Assembly: GCA_046153015.1 (NCBI GenBank) | Contig: JBJXGF010000047.1 | Coordinates: 1-7,727, forward strand | Reading direction: 5' to 3' | Origin: JBJXGF01 sp046153015 | GTDB lineage: Bacteria > Actinomycetota > Acidimicrobiia > Acidimicrobiales > CAIXPF01 | DNA length: 7,727 nucleotides | Part shown: in pieces, positions 5,288 to 7,727 of the stretch | Layout: each line of letters begins with the position of its first letter | Position numbering within the stretch: the stretch's first letter is position 1 | Notes under the pieces: generated by a model | Database searches by the model: none | The model's input: the letters and a program-made list of their open reading frames with translations, nothing else | Told to the model about the DNA's origin: nothing | Position numbers and translations under genes: made by a program

Positions 5288-6270
5288 GCGCCGGGGCGCG
5301 GCGACCCCGCGTGTCGGTCGGCATGCCCGTGCGCAACGGGGGGCGCTACCTCGACGGCGCGGTGGCCGCCATCCTCGGCCAGAGCGCCGGCGACCTGGAG
5401 CTGATCATCGCCGACAACGGCTCGATCGACGACACGGCCGACATAGCCCGCCGGTGGGCCGCCGCCGATCCCCGCGTGGTGTACCGGCGGGACGAGGCGC
5501 CGCTGCCCCCCGCCGCCAACTTCAACCGCCTGATCGGCTGGGCCCGGGGCGAGCACTTCAAGTGGTGCGCCGCCGACGATCTGCACGAGCCCACCTTCCT
5601 CGAGCGCTGCCTCACCGTGCTCGACGCTGCGCCCGAGGTGGTGCTGTGCTGCACGGCCACCGTGTCGGTCGACTCGGAGGGCGCCGTGCTCGGCCCCGTG
5701 GAGAACGAGCCCGACCTCGACCAGCCTCGTCCCCACCAGCGCCTGGCCAGCCTCCTCTCGGTCGACCTGCGCCGCTACGGCGCCCACGAGCTCTACGGGG
5801 TGATCCGCCTGCCGGTGCTGCGGGCCACCGCCGGCCTCGGCAGCCACGTGCGGGGAGACAACGCCCTGCTCGCCAACCTCGCCCTGCGCGGCCGCCTCCA
5901 TCGGGTCGCCGAACCGCTCTTCGTCAACCGGGACCACGGCGAGCGATCCTCCCGCCGGGACACGGTGGCCGACGTCCGGCCTGACAGCCGCCTGGCGGCG
6001 CTGCTCGGGCCCGGTCCGCTGCCCTCCGCCGGCTGGTGGGACCCGGCGGCCCGGGGCCGCATCGTGTTCCCCGAGTGGCGGGTGCTGGGCGAGCTGCTCC
6101 GGGCGGTGCGCACGGCGCCGCTCGACGCCGACGAGCGGGCCCGCTGCCTGGCGATCTGGGCCCGCTACGGCCTCCGCAACGGCCCCAAGCTCCTCCGGGA
6201 CACGCTGATCGCCGGCGAGCAGGCAGGCCGGCGCGGTCTGCGGCGCACGATCCGCCTCGTCGGGGCCTGA
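5281..6270 (+). CDS. Family 2 glycosyltransferase, paralogue of the left-edge gene
   Basis: A 329-residue GT-A fold glycosyltransferase that should add a sugar from a nucleotide donor to the growing lipid-linked glycan. Motifs in order: VSVGMPVRNGGRYL (11-24), ADNGSIDDT (44-52, with donor-binding D45), NFNR (80-83), and FKWCAADD (93-100, with D99-D100 as the metal-binding pair). There is no membrane segment; the C-terminal region (about 240-329) is Arg-rich and may be a family-specific helical extension. ATG 5281 lies inside the flippase stop region (seven-base overlap); a GTG follows directly at 5284. No clear Shine-Dalgarno is seen, so translation probably depends on the flippase gene. The protein shares its motif spacing and the (F/V)(L/N)(H/R) x H..RS region with the partial GT2 at 1-770, indicating duplication and divergence within one locus. 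Sugar specificity cannot be read. It ends 19 bases before the convergent GT4. Confidence 0.94.
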   Translation: MVSAGARRPRVSVGMPVRNGGRYLDGAVAAILGQSAGDLELIIADNGSIDDTADIARRWAAADPRVVYRRDEAPLPPAANFNRLIGWARGEHFKWCAADDLHEPTFLERCLTVLDAAPEVVLCCTATVSVDSEGAVLGPVENEPDLDQPRPHQRLASLLSVDLRRYGAHELYGVIRLPVLRATAGLGSHVRGDNALLANLALRGRLHRVAEPLFVNRDHGERSSRRDTVADVRPDSRLAALLGPGPLPSAGWWDPAARGRIVFPEWRVLGELLRAVRTAPLDADERARCLAIWARYGLRNGPKLLRDTLIAGEQAGRRGLRRTIRLVGA

Positions 6271-6289
6271 AGCCGGGGCCGGCGTCGGC

Positions 6290-7468
6290 CTACCCGGCCA
6301 CGCCCAGCTCGGCGGGCAGCGGCGTGATATGGCCGAGATCGGCCAGCCACCGCTCGACCACGACCCGCCAGTTCAGCGTGGCCGCCAACCTCGGCGCCGC
6401 GGCGTGGGCCGCCGCGCTCAGCTCCTCGAGGTGGGCCAGCGCGTCGAGCAGCGCGCGGCGCAGCGAGAGCGGGTCGGCCGGAGACACGACGACGCCCTGC
6501 TCGCGACCGACGTACTCGGCCAGACCGGCGCGGTCGGACACGACGACCGGCACGCCCGCCGCCAACGCCTCCAGGCCGACGAGGCCGAAGCCCTCCTTGC
6601 GGGAGGGCAGCACCAGCAGATCGGCCCGTTCGAGATGGCGCCAGGCGTCGTCGCTGAACCCGGCGGCCTCGACGGTGTCCTCGAGCCCGTAGCGCCGGAT
6701 CAGCGCCTCCACCTCGCCGCGCCCGCCCTGCTCGGGGCCCACCAGCACCACCCGGACCCGCTCGGCCAGCGAGCGCTCCGACACCGCCTCGAGCAGGAGG
6801 TCGAGGCCCTTCTCGAAGACCCGCCAGCGCCCGAGCATCAGCAGCGTCGGCCGGCAGCCGGGCCGCCGGCGGTTTGCGACGCGCCGCTCACGCAGCGCCG
6901 CCGCCCGCACCAGCTCCTCTTCGCCGACTGCGCCCGGCGTGACCACGCAGGGGGTGTGCACCCCGTAAGCGGCGAGCACCCGGCAGTGGGAGGGCGCCCG
7001 GACCTCGATCGCGTCGACCGAGCGGAGGTAGCGGCGTTCGACAGCCCGGAAGTAGGCCCGCTTGCGAGCCGTGCGGGTGGCGAAGAGGTCGGCCGTGTAC
7101 GCGTCGTGCGGGCAGGCCACGAGCGTGGCGTCGGTCACGCGCCGCAGCTCGGGTACGAGGCGGGCGTTGTTGGGCACGAATGCGCCGTGGAGCACGATCA
7201 CGTCGAGCTCGCCGACCCGCTCGACCATGCGGCGGACCAGCGGCTCCTGCAGGCCCGGCGGCCCCCACGGCAGGAGCTCGAACGCGAAGCCCCCCGCCGC
7301 CTCCACCCGCACCTCGGCCGACGGCCGCCCGACCTCGGCGCGATCTGCCCGGTAGGTGAGCACCATCGCCTCGTGGCCGAGTTGGCGAGCGCCGACGATC
7401 GCCCCCTCCACGGCCCGACTCGCGCCGCCCACCGACGGGAACCGGTTCATGACGTGAGCGATCCGCAC
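6290..7468 (-). CDS. Family 4 glycosyltransferase (GT-B fold, retaining)
   Basis: A 392-residue GT-B enzyme with two Rossmann-like lobes, expected to transfer a hexose or related sugar from a nucleotide donor to a membrane or lipid-linked acceptor. The N-lobe (about 1-185) opens with RIAHVMNRFPSVGGASRAV, including the Gly-Gly loop (14-15) typical of GT4. The C-lobe carries LGRWRVFEKGLD (212-223, with R214 and K220 that bind donor phosphates), LVGPEQ (242-247), and the EX7E motif KEGFGLVGLE (291-300, E292 and E300), followed by AAGVPVVVSDRAGLAEYV. Length is normal for the family. GTG 7468 is chosen because a TACCGT box lies exactly seven bases upstream and there is no Shine-Dalgarno, suggesting a leaderless mRNA. 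It converges on the GT2 with a 19-base gap. Possible family relatives are WcaI/PimB-type enzymes, but the substrate is unknown. Confidence 0.94.
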   Translation of the reverse strand: MRIAHVMNRFPSVGGASRAVEGAIVGARQLGHEAMVLTYRADRAEVGRPSAEVRVEAAGGFAFELLPWGPPGLQEPLVRRMVERVGELDVIVLHGAFVPNNARLVPELRRVTDATLVACPHDAYTADLFATRTARKRAYFRAVERRYLRSVDAIEVRAPSHCRVLAAYGVHTPCVVTPGAVGEEELVRAAALRERRVANRRRPGCRPTLLMLGRWRVFEKGLDLLLEAVSERSLAERVRVVLVGPEQGGRGEVEALIRRYGLEDTVEAAGFSDDAWRHLERADLLVLPSRKEGFGLVGLEALAAGVPVVVSDRAGLAEYVGREQGVVVSPADPLSLRRALLDALAHLEELSAAAHAAAPRLAATLNWRVVVERWLADLGHITPLPAELGVAG

Positions 7469-7475
7469 GTTGCCA

Positions 7476-7481
7476 ACGGTA
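7476..7481 (-). promoter_or_regulatory. Candidate -10 box of a leaderless promoter for the GT4 gene
   Basis: The minus strand reads TACCGT, then seven bases (TGGCAAC), then the GTG start at 7468. This TANNNT-N7-start spacing is the same as before the left-edge GT2. No Shine-Dalgarno is present. The -35 position is not recognisable. Confidence 0.55.
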
Positions 7482-7664
7482 TCCGCAAACGCGGCACAAG
7501 GCTCCCATTGCGGGCGTGTTCCGCTCGAATCTACGCCAAAACGCCGGTGCGCTGCTCAGTGCGTACCGGCGGTGACGAACGTGGCCTGAACGGACGCCGA
7601 ACCCGGCGGGAATCCCGGCAAGGAAACCCAGAGCCGACGCCGCTATATCGCGGTGATCAAGCTG
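7482..7664. other. Intergenic region upstream of the GT4 gene
   Basis: About 180 bases without a convincing gene, less GC-rich than the coding DNA in places. They should contain the upstream promoter elements of the minus-strand GT4. CCGCTATATCGCGG (about 7640-7653) is a near-palindrome around a TATAT core that might be a second promoter or operator, but no matching -35 and no following gene start can be defended. A weak CGGG-AAT-CCCG stem-loop lies near 7608-7618. Confidence 0.4.
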
Positions 7665-7727
7665 TCAGCAGAGGCCCCGCACGGCGCCGGCCAGGCCCAA
7701 CGCCGCGAGCGGGCGCGCGCCGCGGGT
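7665..7727 (-). CDS. Possible C-terminal end of a further minus-strand gene
   Basis: Entering from the right edge, the minus strand has 20 codons ending in TGA (7665-7667). All 20 sense codons end in G or C, as in the true genes here, and the residues (ending LAALGLAGAVRGLC) are Ala/Leu/Gly-rich. The length is far too short to identify a family. The plus strand of the same stretch also has an open frame from GTG 7653, but with lower third-position GC (21 of 25). If real, the gene lies about 196 bases upstream of the GT4 in the same direction. Confidence 0.35.
   Translation of the reverse strand, partial: TRGARPLAALGLAGAVRGLC

Noticed and set aside
6271..6289. GCCGGGGCCGGC between the convergent GT2 and GT4 as a bidirectional terminator.
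   Set aside because: The possible stem is only four to five pairs with a minimal loop and no T-run on either strand; such strings are common in this composition.
7653..7727. A plus-strand gene starting at GTG 7653 after the TATAT core and running off the right edge.
   Set aside because: No Shine-Dalgarno and no properly spaced TANNNT box; third-position GC is lower than for the minus-strand reading of the same codons. It cannot be excluded but is the weaker choice.

Overview
The window is very GC-rich, with GC-biased third codon positions, frequent GTG/TTG starts and several TANNNT boxes sitting just upstream of start codons. This fits a high-GC actinobacterium. Acidimicrobiia is possible, but that is an inference and no marker gene here fixes the taxon.

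The window is part of a surface or exopolysaccharide locus, with an inorganic pyrophosphatase gene pair inside it. Left to right: (1) a family 2 glycosyltransferase on the minus strand, running off the left edge (its C-terminus is missing); (2) a divergent plus-strand pair, a family I inorganic pyrophosphatase with a strong Shine-Dalgarno, overlapped by 8 bases by an unrecognised 364-residue protein whose N-terminus holds nine tandem five-residue repeats; (3) a roughly 380-base, relatively AT-rich non-coding region with hairpins, a candidate -10 box and a possible 37-codon leader ORF; (4) plus-strand polysaccharide genes: a PglC/WbaP-type phosphoglycosyl transferase, a Wzx-like flippase, and a second family 2 glycosyltransferase whose start overlaps the flippase stop; (5) a convergent minus-strand family 4 glycosyltransferase; (6) about 200 non-coding bases and possibly the C-terminal end of another minus-strand gene at the right edge.

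The expected pathway is as follows. The phosphoglycosyl transferase puts the first sugar-phosphate on undecaprenyl phosphate, the GT2 and GT4 enzymes extend the lipid-linked glycan, and the flippase turns it across the membrane. Pyrophosphatase would remove the PPi made during nucleotide-sugar synthesis, although it is also a general housekeeping enzyme. No polymerase (Wzy) or chain-length/export gene is visible, so the locus continues outside the window.

The observations most worth a second look are the repeat-bearing unknown protein coupled to the pyrophosphatase, the structured leader before the phosphoglycosyl transferase, and the recurring leaderless-type promoter layout (TANNNT, seven bases, start codon) at two separate glycosyltransferase genes.
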